Shown: one piece after another, positions 42,924-50,832 of the stretch
How the letters are laid out: each line of letters begins with the position of its first letter
Position numbering within the stretch: the first letter of the stretch is position 1
DNA from: Pseudoalteromonas rhizosphaerae
GTDB lineage: Bacteria > Pseudomonadota > Gammaproteobacteria > Enterobacterales > Alteromonadaceae
NCBI RefSeq assembly: GCF_902498845.1
Contig: NZ_CABVLM010000015.1
Location: 62,001-126,000, forward strand
DNA: 64,000 nt
Reading direction: 5' to 3'
Program-made: the position numbers and the translations under genes
Notes under the pieces: model-generated
The model's database searches: none
Seen by the model: the letters and a program-made list of their open reading frames with translations, nothing else
What the model was told of the DNA's origin: nothing

Positions 42924-43637
42924 TGCCTTATTGCCTTCATATTTCTTATCTGTGGCGTAAATAGCTATGTAAGCAGTGATGTTATTCTTGATGAAGCTCG
43001 CGGTCGTATCATCCCAATCATTATTGAACTCCCAGCACCTAGCGCTCACTGTAGCCAACAAACAAAATGCCCTGTGGTATTTATTAATGCCGGATATGGT
43101 ATTGCGCATACTGACTATCAGTTTGCGGCTGATATATTTACAGCTAAGGGCTATTTAACCATTGCTGTAGCCCATGAATTAGACAGCGATCCTGCGCTCA
43201 ACCGCACGCCACCTTATATGGCCACTCGTATGGAAAACTGGCATCGTGGTGTGGTCACTCTTAAATTTTTAGTGACCGAGTTGGGCCCTCGCTACCCAGA
43301 GTATGATTTTACGCGGTTCACGTTATTTGGTCATTCTAATGGCGGTGATATAGCTGCGCTTTACGCGGCGATTTATCCCAAGCAAGTGAGTCAAATTATT
43401 ACGCTTGATCATCGGCGTATGTTGTTATCTCGCAATAAGAACATTCGGGTTTTAACGTTACGTGGCAGTGATTACCCTGCGGATAATCAGGTATTACTCA
43501 ATGAAGATGAATTAGCACAGTATCCGGTTACGCAGATTTCGATAGAGAACTCACGCCATAATGATATGTATGATGGCGGACCTAAATGGTTAGTAGAGCG
43601 GATGAGTAAAGAAATCAAAGCGTTTGTTGCAAACTAA
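42924..43637 (+). pseudogene. alpha/beta hydrolase, copy 2, with damaged start
   Basis: The frame from 42924 matches copy 1 throughout and carries a plausible signal-peptide core (LIAFIFLICGVNSYVSS) and GHSNGG. No proper start serves it: the in-frame ATG at 42906 is followed by TAA at 42921, and ATG 42923 is in another frame. The only standard in-frame start, GTG 43074, deletes ~50 N-terminal residues including the signal. It is thus a truncated or frameshifted duplicate, or uses a rare ATT start. The sequence switches abruptly from divergent to near-identical to copy 1 at 43050. Confidence 0.65.
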
Positions 43638-43693
43638 AATAATAAAACTTAGCGCGTAAACATATTAAGTTGCCACTCTTACGCGCTTGATAG

Positions 43694-44896
43694 TTATTTT
43701 ACCAGCTCACTTACAATCAGTGGGTTGTTATGCAGGGTTTTATGCACAGGACATTTGTCGGCAATTTCTAATAGGCGCTGGCGCTGAGCGTCACTTAAAT
43801 CGCCCACCAGGGTGATTTTACGAGTGATGGCTTCGAGTTTGTCGGTTTGCTCGCAGTTATCGCAATCGGCGTGATAATCACGGCTGTGGTCCAGTTCTAC
43901 CTTTATGTGTTCAAGTGGCAAGTTTTTACGACTTGCATACATACGTAAAGTCATCGCGGTGCATGCACCAAGTCCAGCAAGTAAGTGGTGATAAGGGTCT
44001 GGGCCTAAATTATTACCGCCAACACTTAGTGGTTCATCGGCAAGCCAAGTATGATCCTTGGTACTTACATGCTGAGTAAAGACATGATCTTTCTCTTCAA
44101 CTAATACATTGCCGCTGCTAAGTTTGGCACTGTACTGGTTTTTATCAAAATCCACATAACGTTTTGCCCATGATGCTATAACGTCTGCTGCGTAATCTGC
44201 ATCGTCTTTGTTAGTGAGTAAGTGGTCGGCGTTATCTAGGCTAATAAAGCTTTTTGGATGTTTAGCAGCGGCGTAAATCTTTTCAGCTTCGTTAATACTT
44301 ACCGCGGCATCAATAGGGGAGTGCATAACTAATAAAGCACGTTTTAATTTACTGATATGGCTGCGGTCGTAATTGGCAATGTCGTCCACAAACTGTTTTT
44401 TAATGGTAAATTCTCGCCCTGCTAAATTTACCTTGGCTTCGCCCTTGCTATTAATTTCATCAAGATGAGCGGCAAAGTTATGCGCTACATGTTGCGCATC
44501 TGATGGTGCGCCTATGGTGGTAATGGCTTGTACTTCAGCAATGTGTTCGGCAGCTGCTAGTACCGCTGCGCCCCCTAAACTATGACCGATTAATAATTGT
44601 GGCGCTTTAAAGTGTTCACGTAAGTGATCTGCCGCGGCAATTAAATCTTGGATATTTGATGAGAAATTACTGTTGGCAAAATCACCGTCGCTATTACCAA
44701 GGCCAGTAAAATCAAAGCGTAATACCGCAATACCTTGTTGAGTGAGTGCTCGGCTAATTCGACTTGCTGCGGCTATATCTTTACCACAGGTAAAACAATG
44801 GGCAAACAAGGCATAAAATTTAATATCACTGGCGGGTGTTTCAAGCTGACCGGCGAGTGTTAAATCACCACTTTTGAACGAAATTTTTTGGCGCAT
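43694..44896 (-). CDS. bifunctional alpha/beta hydrolase - OsmC family protein
   Basis: The product has 400 residues in two domains. Residues ~1-255 are an alpha/beta hydrolase (nucleophile GHSLGG). Residues ~265-400 are an OsmC/Ohr-type domain with two reactive cysteines (GLGACTAMTLRMY and DKCPVHKTL). OsmC domains reduce organic hydroperoxides; the hydrolase part may supply or process the substrate. The fusion is known in several proteobacteria. A perfect FNR-type box lies ~100 bp upstream (44997-45010). Confidence 0.9.
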   Translation of the reverse strand: MRQKISFKSGDLTLAGQLETPASDIKFYALFAHCFTCGKDIAAASRISRALTQQGIAVLRFDFTGLGNSDGDFANSNFSSNIQDLIAAADHLREHFKAPQLLIGHSLGGAAVLAAAEHIAEVQAITTIGAPSDAQHVAHNFAAHLDEINSKGEAKVNLAGREFTIKKQFVDDIANYDRSHISKLKRALLVMHSPIDAAVSINEAEKIYAAAKHPKSFISLDNADHLLTNKDDADYAADVIASWAKRYVDFDKNQYSAKLSSGNVLVEEKDHVFTQHVSTKDHTWLADEPLSVGGNNLGPDPYHHLLAGLGACTAMTLRMYASRKNLPLEHIKVELDHSRDYHADCDNCEQTDKLEAITRKITLVGDLSDAQRQRLLEIADKCPVHKTLHNNPLIVSELVK

Positions 44897-44996
44897 AGGT
44901 TACCTTTGCTTAATGAAAGAGGTTAGTGAAGAATAGACCATTAAAGTGCGTTTATAATTACAGTTGTTTTGGCGTTTTATCCACAATAACAACATT

Positions 44997-45010
44997 TTGA
45001 TTTGCATCAA
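44997..45010. promoter_or_regulatory. perfect FNR/EtrA-type box
   Basis: TTGAT-TTGC-ATCAA matches the FNR consensus TTGAT-N4-ATCAA exactly. It lies in a 254-bp divergent gap, ~100 bp from the hydrolase-OsmC start on the minus strand and ~140 bp from the 2OG oxygenase on the plus strand. Which gene it controls is not clear. Confidence 0.6.
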
Positions 45011-45038
45011 GTAATAAACGCTTACCCAGCTAAAGAGG

Positions 45039-45060
45039 ACATAAGTCCTTATGTTTTTTT
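45039..45060 (+). terminator. terminator-like hairpin upstream of the oxygenase gene
   Basis: ACATAA / TTATGT around loop GTCC, followed by six or more T. No gene recognised upstream on this strand, so it may end a short leader or RNA starting in the gap. Confidence 0.45.
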
Positions 45061-45150
45061 GCCCGTTTTATTATGCTCGCGAAGCGCTACAATGGAGCAA
45101 CTGCTATGATTAGCAAAGGCTTTTAACAACTTAATTCATTGGATACGAAC

Positions 45151-45990
45151 ATGCAATTACCTACCGTTGATTATAAAGCGAGCGATGCGGCCGCTCAATT
45201 TGTTGAGTCTCTTAGAAATACGGGCTTTGGTGTATTAAAAAACCACCCAATTCCACAGTCTCTTGTTGAATCAATTTATAAAAATTGGCAGGATTTTTTT
45301 AATTCTGAACAAAAACATGAATTCTTATTCTCTAAAGACACTCAAGATGGCTACTTTCCGCCTTCGGTATCAGAAGTTGCAAAAGGCTTTACAGTTAAAG
45401 ACATTAAAGAATACTTTCATGTTTATCCAAAAGGCCGTGTACCAGCGCAGTTAGAAGCAGATATTCGCGAATATTATCGTTTAGCCAATGAATTTGCTGC
45501 GACATTGTTAAGCTGGGTGCAAGCTGAAGCACCAGCGGATGTGCGTGCTAAGTTTTCAATCGATTTAAAAGATATGATTGCTGATTCAGAGCAAACATTA
45601 TTACGTATATTACATTACCCGCCGATGACAGGTGATGAAGAACCTGGCGCTATTCGTGCTGCTGCACATGGTGATATTAATTTATTAACGGTATTACCTG
45701 CTTCAAATGAGCCAGGCTTGCAAGTACAAAAAACAGATGGCGGTTGGTTAGATGTGCCATGCGATTTTGGCAGTTTAATTATTAACATTGGCGACATGTT
45801 GCAAGAAGCGTCAGGTGGTTATTTTCCGTCGACTATTCACCGTGTTATTAACCCTACTGGCAAAGCGTCATCTAAGTCACGTATTTCTTTGCCGTTATTT
45901 TTGCACCCGCGTCCAGATGTGGTGTTATCAGCGCGTTATACTGCTGACAGTTACTTACAAGAGCGTCTGCGTGAGTTAGGTGTTAAATAG
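45151..45990 (+). CDS. 2-oxoglutarate/Fe(II)-dependent dioxygenase, isopenicillin N synthase family
   Basis: The product has 279 residues from ATG 45151; an in-frame TTG four codons earlier is less likely. The iron ligands are in AAAHGDINLLTVLP (His-x-Asp) and STIHRVINP (distal His), with the 2OG-binding Arg in KSRISLPLF. The N-terminal DIOX_N region (FVESLRNTGFGVLKNHPI) is typical. Substrate unknown; members hydroxylate or desaturate small metabolites. Transcribed alone; a small hairpin at 45991 and a terminator at 46020 follow. Confidence 0.9.
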   Translation: MQLPTVDYKASDAAAQFVESLRNTGFGVLKNHPIPQSLVESIYKNWQDFFNSEQKHEFLFSKDTQDGYFPPSVSEVAKGFTVKDIKEYFHVYPKGRVPAQLEADIREYYRLANEFAATLLSWVQAEAPADVRAKFSIDLKDMIADSEQTLLRILHYPPMTGDEEPGAIRAAAHGDINLLTVLPASNEPGLQVQKTDGGWLDVPCDFGSLIINIGDMLQEASGGYFPSTIHRVINPTGKASSKSRISLPLFLHPRPDVVLSARYTADSYLQERLRELGVK

Positions 45991-46019
45991 CATCACTCAA
46001 GTGATGATAGCTTTTCAAC

Positions 46020-46049
46020 AGCGGCCACAGTGCCGCTTTTTTGTTTTTT
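46020..46049 (+). terminator. intrinsic terminator after the dioxygenase gene
   Basis: AGCGGC / GCCGCT stem with 6-nt loop and a broken T-run (TTTTTGTTTTTT). Confidence 0.8.
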
Positions 46050-46199
46050 AAGGTTGTGTTTTTTTAGTGAGTTATAGTGTGATGTGGCTAGTTAAATTTG
46101 GCTGACGCTATTTCAAACGTGAATATACCATGCATTATTGCGTACGATCGGTATAATGCGCCATTGGCCGATTGGGCCTTAAAATTATTGAGAGAAAAT

Positions 46200-47603
46200 A
46201 TGAGTTTTGATGGGTTAGGTTTATCACAGTCTTTAGTTAATGCGGTTTTAGAAAAGGGCTATGAAACGCCAACACCAATTCAGGCTCAAGCCATTCCAGC
46301 GATCATTGAAGGTCGTGATGTTATGGCTGCAGCGCAAACTGGTACAGGTAAAACAGCGGGTTTCACTTTACCGTTAATTGAGCGCTTATCAACAGGCCAA
46401 AAAGCCAAGGTTAACCAAGTTCGTGCTTTAATTTTAACTCCAACCCGTGAGCTGGCATTACAAGTAAGCGAGAACGTTGAAGAGTATGCTAAGCATTCTA
46501 ATATCAGTTCTTTTGTTGTGTACGGTGGTGTTAAAATTAATCCGCAAATGATGCGTTTACGCAAAGGCGTAGATATTTTAGTTGCCACTCCGGGTCGTTT
46601 AATGGATTTGCATAACCAAAATGCCTTGAAGTTCGATAACCTCGAAGTGTTGGTGCTTGATGAAGCTGACCGTATGCTTGATATGGGCTTTATTCATGAC
46701 ATTAAACGTATCATCAGCAAGTTACCGGCTAAACGTCAAAACTTGATGTTCTCAGCGACGTTCTCAGACGATATTAGAGCGCTTGCGAAAGGGCTTATTA
46801 ATGATCCGGTTGAAATTTCAGTCGCTGCAAAAAATACCACGGCAAAAAGTGTTACCCAATGCGTTTATGCGGTAGATAAAGCACGTAAAACCGCCTTGTT
46901 AAGTCATTTAATTCGTACTAATGATTGGCAACAAGTGTTGGTATTTAGCCGCACTAAACATGGTGCAAACCGTTTAGTAAAGCAGTTAGAGCGCGATGAT
47001 ATTGTTGGCGCTGCAATTCATGGTAATAAATCTCAAGGCGCGCGTGTTAAAGCGCTTGAAGGCTTTAAAAGTGGCGAAGTACGCGTACTTGTGGCAACGG
47101 ATATTGTTGCCCGTGGTTTAGACATTGTTGAACTGCCACATGTAGTTAACTATGATTTGCCTAATGTGTATGAAGATTATGTGCATCGTATTGGTCGTAC
47201 CGGCCGTGCGGGTGCATCTGGCGACGCAATTTCATTTGTAACACCGGAAGATGCTGATGACTTATACGGTATTGAACGTTTTATCGGTGAATTGATCCCA
47301 CGTGCAAAAGAAGCTGGTTTTGAGCCAACAAAAGGAGTGCCTGAAAGAGAGCTTGATGCACGACCTATCAAACCTAAAAAGCCTAAAAAAGCGGGTCAGC
47401 CTTTTTCTAAACCTAAGTCTGATAGCAAAAAGCCAAATAATAACGGCGGTAATGGCACCGGCCCACGCCGTGGTGGCTCAGGTAAAAAACCTACTGCTAA
47501 AGCCGCTGGTGAGCAAACACAAAACCCATGGGCTAAGCGTCAATCTGTTGGTGGCAGTGGTCAACGTCGTCGCTCTGGTAATGATGGCGTGAGTAACACG
47601 TAA
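46200..47603 (+). CDS. rhlE: DEAD-box ATP-dependent RNA helicase RhlE
   Basis: The product has 467 residues from ATG 46200 (MSFDGLGLSQSLVNAVLEKGYETPTPIQ), the family start; a longer frame opens upstream but covers the leader and promoter. Helicase motifs are AAQTGTGKTA, PTRELALQ, DEADRMLDMGF, SATF and HRIGRTGRAG. A Lys/Gly/Pro-rich RNA-binding tail of ~90 residues follows. Such helicases assist ribosome assembly and mRNA decay, often at low temperature. The ~150-bp leader upstream suggests 5'-UTR control. Confidence 0.95.
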   Translation: MSFDGLGLSQSLVNAVLEKGYETPTPIQAQAIPAIIEGRDVMAAAQTGTGKTAGFTLPLIERLSTGQKAKVNQVRALILTPTRELALQVSENVEEYAKHSNISSFVVYGGVKINPQMMRLRKGVDILVATPGRLMDLHNQNALKFDNLEVLVLDEADRMLDMGFIHDIKRIISKLPAKRQNLMFSATFSDDIRALAKGLINDPVEISVAAKNTTAKSVTQCVYAVDKARKTALLSHLIRTNDWQQVLVFSRTKHGANRLVKQLERDDIVGAAIHGNKSQGARVKALEGFKSGEVRVLVATDIVARGLDIVELPHVVNYDLPNVYEDYVHRIGRTGRAGASGDAISFVTPEDADDLYGIERFIGELIPRAKEAGFEPTKGVPERELDARPIKPKKPKKAGQPFSKPKSDSKKPNNNGGNGTGPRRGGSGKKPTAKAAGEQTQNPWAKRQSVGGSGQRRRSGNDGVSNT

Positions 47604-47615
47604 TAATATTTTGAT

Positions 47616-47646
47616 AAAAAACGCGCCTAAGCTGGCGCGTTTTTTT
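47616..47646. terminator. bidirectional terminator, rhlE / DUF3307 gene
   Basis: AAAAACGCGCC / GGCGCGTTTTTT stem with 6-nt loop, between convergent genes. Confidence 0.92.
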
Positions 47647-47659
47647 ATGCTTTTTATTT

Positions 47660-48406
47660 CTATAATGCTTTAAGATAATTAACTGCTAAGCCAATAAATA
47701 AGGTGACGGTGACACTTAAAAGTGTACCGAGCATAACATATTCGGTGAGTTTTTTATCTTTACTGGCACGTAAGTCGCCAAAGCGAAATACCGATTTTGC
47801 TGCTAATAAAAAGCCAACGCCAGCCAACTGATCTAGCAAAATAAATGTAAGCATTAATACTCGCTCAAGCATGCCAATACTTTGCCCCGCTGCTGGTAAA
47901 CTTCCTGTGGAGCTAAACCCGGTAGTGAGACGCTCTAACATCATACGAATGAACACAGCACTGGGACTCAATACCAGTAAATAGCCACATAGCACCCATA
48001 ATGTAGTGGGGGTTATCAGCCATTGCCAAATGCTGGTAATAAATTCACTGTTGTCGCTCAACCACACAGTCAGTAGTAGTATCACGACAAGATGAGCAAG
48101 TTGATCAATGATAAATGGCACAACTCCTTTGTTTGAATATGATTTTGCTAAATCAATTAAGTAGTGGGTCACGATAACAATAGCTGTGGCAATACCGATA
48201 CGCGAGAGCTCTTGCCAGCCAAAACTAAACTCCCACCAGCTGACAATTGCTGCCGTAGTTAGACCGTGCACTAGCACATGCAAGTACAGTTTTTTAGCAC
48301 GAAAGTGACGTGTATTACGGTTATTAACCCAACTCATTGGCTGCCAATAAAAATCAGCTAAAATATGACCGATAAATAATGCAACTAATAACAACATAAA
48401 ACTCAT
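47660..48406 (-). CDS. DUF3307 membrane protein
   Basis: The product has 248 residues with about six or seven membrane helices. The N-terminal ALFIGHILADFYWQP and VTHYLIDLAKSY motifs with conserved His/Asp are the DUF3307 signature. Function unknown. The start overlaps the SatD-like gene (ATGA), so both are translated together; this pairing recurs in many genomes. Confidence 0.85.
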   Translation of the reverse strand: MSFMLLLVALFIGHILADFYWQPMSWVNNRNTRHFRAKKLYLHVLVHGLTTAAIVSWWEFSFGWQELSRIGIATAIVIVTHYLIDLAKSYSNKGVVPFIIDQLAHLVVILLLTVWLSDNSEFITSIWQWLITPTTLWVLCGYLLVLSPSAVFIRMMLERLTTGFSSTGSLPAAGQSIGMLERVLMLTFILLDQLAGVGFLLAAKSVFRFGDLRASKDKKLTEYVMLGTLLSVTVTLFIGLAVNYLKAL

Positions 48407-49032
48407 TTTTTTACTCCTATCACGGCATTAGCAATGGCCTGCTCTGCATAGTCTAAAAAACGCTCGATCAACTGATAATGTGCAAGATTAAGTAACTTGG
48501 TCACATTCTCACGGCTGGTTTTTAATTGTTTAGCAAGTTCACTATGTTGATTGTTTTCTGCGGTTAAATAGACATATAAGGCATTCGCTTGTTTGTGTGT
48601 CATTTTGCTCAGGAGCACGTCAATAAAAGCTAGATTAAGGGTTAAGCCATCATTTTTGAGTTCATCAATACTGCTAAGAGTAAAGCGTTGGTTATGGATT
48701 TCGTCAAGACCGCGCCCCGATAATGTAAATGCAGAGCCTGTTGCTGTTTTAATATCGGCTCTAGCATTATCTATTTCACCAATGGCAAGGCTTTGGCGAA
48801 TTTCATAGCCGGTGGCTTTAAGATGTAAGTAAAGCAGCACTGCGACACGGCATACTTGGGGTGGTTGATTTATTTGCACCTGAAAAGCATCGCCTCGATA
48901 AATAATACTTTGTCCTAGATGGCGTTGAGTAATTGCTCGCAAACTTTGGTCGAGCTGGTAGAGCATCGCATCGTAGTCGTGCTTTGGAATATGTTGTGAT
49001 TTGATCACATCACCGCTGATCACCGCAATCAT
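48403..49032 (-). CDS. SatD-like protein with C-terminal helix-turn-helix
   Basis: The product has 209 residues. The N-terminal MIAVISGDVIKSQHI...IIYRGDAFQVQI block resembles the SatD family. The C-terminus (AKQLKTSRENVTKLLNLAHYQLIERFL) is a likely helix-turn-helix, so it may bind DNA. It leads the operon with the DUF3307 gene. The array of GTAAC/GTTAC half-sites at 49050-49110 directly upstream is a good candidate for its own operator. Confidence 0.75.
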   Translation of the reverse strand: MIAVISGDVIKSQHIPKHDYDAMLYQLDQSLRAITQRHLGQSIIYRGDAFQVQINQPPQVCRVAVLLYLHLKATGYEIRQSLAIGEIDNARADIKTATGSAFTLSGRGLDEIHNQRFTLSSIDELKNDGLTLNLAFIDVLLSKMTHKQANALYVYLTAENNQHSELAKQLKTSRENVTKLLNLAHYQLIERFLDYAEQAIANAVIGVKK

Positions 49033-49049
49033 AAATGTCCTTGATTTAA

Positions 49050-49110
49050 GTTACATAAAGAAAAGTAACCAATTTTGGTTACATGCTTCAATGTAACTAA
49101 TTTAGGTTAC
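49050..49110. promoter_or_regulatory. regular operator array of GTAAC/GTTAC half-sites
   Basis: Half-sites occur at 49050 (GTTAC), 49065 (GTAAC), 49078 (GTTAC), 49093 (GTAAC) and 49106 (GTTAC), with start-to-start steps 15, 13, 15, 13. They form two palindromes of type GTAAC-N8-GTTAC, 28 bp apart, i.e. close to helical phasing. They lie 18-78 bp upstream of the SatD-like gene. Confidence 0.75.
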
Positions 49111-49186
49111 TTGTAAGCTAAATGCAAGGGCTTGAAATTAATCAGGGTATGCTACAGTAGTGTGATTAATTTAAAAGGGATAACGC

Positions 49187-49693
49187 ATGAGTCAAGAAAT
49201 ACATAGTACAACGGCGAAAAAGCCGAGAGTGGGGATTTTTGTCGATGTCCAAAATATTTATTACACCTGTCGAGAGAGCTACCGAAAAAACTTTGATTAC
49301 AATGCCTTTTGGGCAAAAATCAGTGATGACTATGATATAGACTGCGCGATTGCATATGCAATTTATCGCGGGGACGAAAAGCAATCTCAATTTCAAAATA
49401 TTCTTCGTGCGATTGGTTTTGAGGTAAAGCTAAAACCATTTATTCAGCGTAAAGATGGCAGCGCAAAAGGCGATTGGGACGTCGGCATCACCATCGACAT
49501 GCTAGAACAAGGTAAAAACCTCGACAAAGTTATTTTACTCTCCGGCGACGGGGATTTTGCCTTATTACTGGGTCATTTACAGCATCATTATAATGTACCG
49601 TGTGACGTCTATGGCGCTGATAGACTGACGGCTGATGCATTAAAACAAAGTGCGGCACAGTTTTTTTGCATTGATGATTCCCTGTTACTTTGA
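49187..49693 (+). CDS. NYN domain (LabA/DUF88-like) protein
   Basis: The product has 168 residues, one PIN-like NYN fold. Acidic active-site residues appear in VGIFVDVQNIYYT, DWDVGITIDMLEQ and LLSGDGDFALLL. NYN proteins are usually RNA-processing nucleases; this one is compact with no extra domain. It is divergent from the SatD-like operon, sharing the operator-bearing gap, and may be co-regulated. Confidence 0.88.
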   Translation: MSQEIHSTTAKKPRVGIFVDVQNIYYTCRESYRKNFDYNAFWAKISDDYDIDCAIAYAIYRGDEKQSQFQNILRAIGFEVKLKPFIQRKDGSAKGDWDVGITIDMLEQGKNLDKVILLSGDGDFALLLGHLQHHYNVPCDVYGADRLTADALKQSAAQFFCIDDSLLL

Positions 49694-49712
49694 AACTAAT
49701 GTATTAAAAACA

Positions 49713-49725
49713 TAACATCATGTTA
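49713..49725. promoter_or_regulatory. upstream operator half-palindrome of the XRE operon
   Basis: TAACAT-C-ATGTTA, a 13-bp palindrome just upstream of the -35 box. It shares its half-site with the downstream operator at 49767. Confidence 0.6.
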
Positions 49726-49732
49726 AAAATAT

Positions 49733-49761
49733 TTGACATGATGTGAGCCCACTCTTATAGT
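49733..49761 (+). promoter_or_regulatory. sigma-70 promoter of the membrane protein/XRE operon
   Basis: TTGACA (49733-49738) and TATAGT (49756-49761) with exactly 17 bp between. It is bracketed by the two operators at 49713 and 49767. Confidence 0.85.
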
Positions 49762-49766
49762 CATTA

Positions 49767-49786
49767 ATGTTAAGTATACTTAACAT
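49767..49786. promoter_or_regulatory. 20-bp perfect palindromic operator at the start site
   Basis: ATGTTAAGTA/TACTTAACAT is a perfect 20-bp palindrome covering the predicted transcription start. Binding of the downstream XRE regulator here would repress the operon. Confidence 0.8.
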
Positions 49787-49812
49787 CAAATTTATTATTA
49801 TAAGGGGGTGAT

Positions 49813-50241
49813 ATGAGTTATACACAAAAATCGCGGTTACTTGAGATGTGCATAACGATGGTTGTGTTGTTTAATTACTTGCAGTCAGTATTATCAATGA
49901 CGCCAGAAGCTCAGATGGATCCGTTATTAGCAAGTGGCTTGTTGATATCACTTACGATACAAACCGTTGTAATGCTTATTGTGATGCACATTATCTTAGC
50001 GATATTTAATACTAAATATGCGGATCAAGCGAAAGATGAACGCGAACAGGCTATTGCCTTAAAAGCAAAAAGTGTTGCACTACTTATTTTACAATTAGGC
50101 GTTGTGAACGCGGTGTTTGCAATGCTGATTGACCCACATTTTGGGTTTGCAATTAGTCCGGTTCACCAGTTAGTAATCGCAGCGTTGGTGAGCGAGATAA
50201 TCGGCGCTGGGGCCGAAGCATGGCTATTATATAGAGGTTAG
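49813..50241 (+). CDS. small four-helix membrane protein of an XRE-linked operon
   Basis: The product has 142 residues with four hydrophobic segments (around residues 10-30, 40-66, 92-112, 118-140) and a charged cytoplasmic loop (KYADQAKDEREQAIALKAK). I recognise the general pattern of small membrane proteins encoded next to YozG-type regulators but no function. It has a strong ribosome-binding site (AAGGGGGTGAT). The stop is 1 bp before the XRE start. Confidence 0.8.
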   Translation: MSYTQKSRLLEMCITMVVLFNYLQSVLSMTPEAQMDPLLASGLLISLTIQTVVMLIVMHIILAIFNTKYADQAKDEREQAIALKAKSVALLILQLGVVNAVFAMLIDPHFGFAISPVHQLVIAALVSEIIGAGAEAWLLYRG

Positions 50242-50242
50242 A

Positions 50243-50455
50243 ATGGCAAAGTTAGCGATTACTAACACGATCCGTGCATTACGGTTTCAGCATAATGAAA
50301 TGACGCAGCAGCAATTAGCTGAAGTCGTTGGGGTGACGCGTCAAACAATTGCCGCAATTGAAGCGGCAAGGTATTCACCGTCGCTGGAGGTCGCTTTTAA
50401 GATCGCGATTGTTTTTAATCTACCACTAGAAAAAATATTCCAATATCGACAGTGA
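50243..50455 (+). CDS. XRE family regulator (YozG-like)
   Basis: The product has 70 residues, a single helix-turn-helix domain (MTQQQLAEVVGVTRQTIAAIEAARYSPSLEVAFKIA) with the FNLPLEKIFQYRQ end typical of this subfamily. It follows the membrane protein by 1 bp. It probably represses its own operon through the palindrome at 49767. Confidence 0.92.
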   Translation: MAKLAITNTIRALRFQHNEMTQQQLAEVVGVTRQTIAAIEAARYSPSLEVAFKIAIVFNLPLEKIFQYRQ

Positions 50456-50710
50456 ATCTTTACTAAATTATTATTTTTGGTAAACTGGATGCATATTCTG
50501 CATTTTTATTTATGTTTTTTGGCCATTTAAGTTATGAAAATAGTGTTATAAATCACCATTTTTGTTGTTTTTTTAGGTAATAATGTCATTTTTAAACCTT
50601 ATTATTACGTTAAAAGATAGTCGACACTAATTTAATTGATATTAATTATTTATTTAATTCAGTTAATTAGAGATAAATGTGGGATATGTGAGATTTTTTA
50701 TAAAAAACTT

Positions 50711-50728
50711 AATGACAACGCTGTCATT
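50711..50728. promoter_or_regulatory. Nag-regulon operator upstream of nagK
   Basis: AATGACAACGCTGTCATT, a near-perfect 18-bp palindrome, about 105 bp before nagK. It matches the box at 54145 and the consensus I recall for the NagR regulator of Shewanella GlcNAc genes. The rest of the 377-bp gap (50456-50832) is AT-rich with no other feature seen. Confidence 0.75.
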
Positions 50729-50832
50729 TGTTGTGTAACATTAATTCAACATGGGTTGAGGGTGAATCGCATTAAGATAATAAAAAAACATGCGATTAAT
50801 ACAAATATAAAACGAAGGTTAGAGGTCGTTAA

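Noticed and set aside
40603..43637. Mobile element or integron bounded by the duplicated hydrolase genes
   Set aside because: No transposase, integrase, terminal inverted repeats or target-site duplication could be seen; only homologous duplication is supported.
46098..46199. 34-residue N-terminal extension of RhlE
   Set aside because: It covers a likely promoter and leader and adds sequence not found in RhlE proteins.
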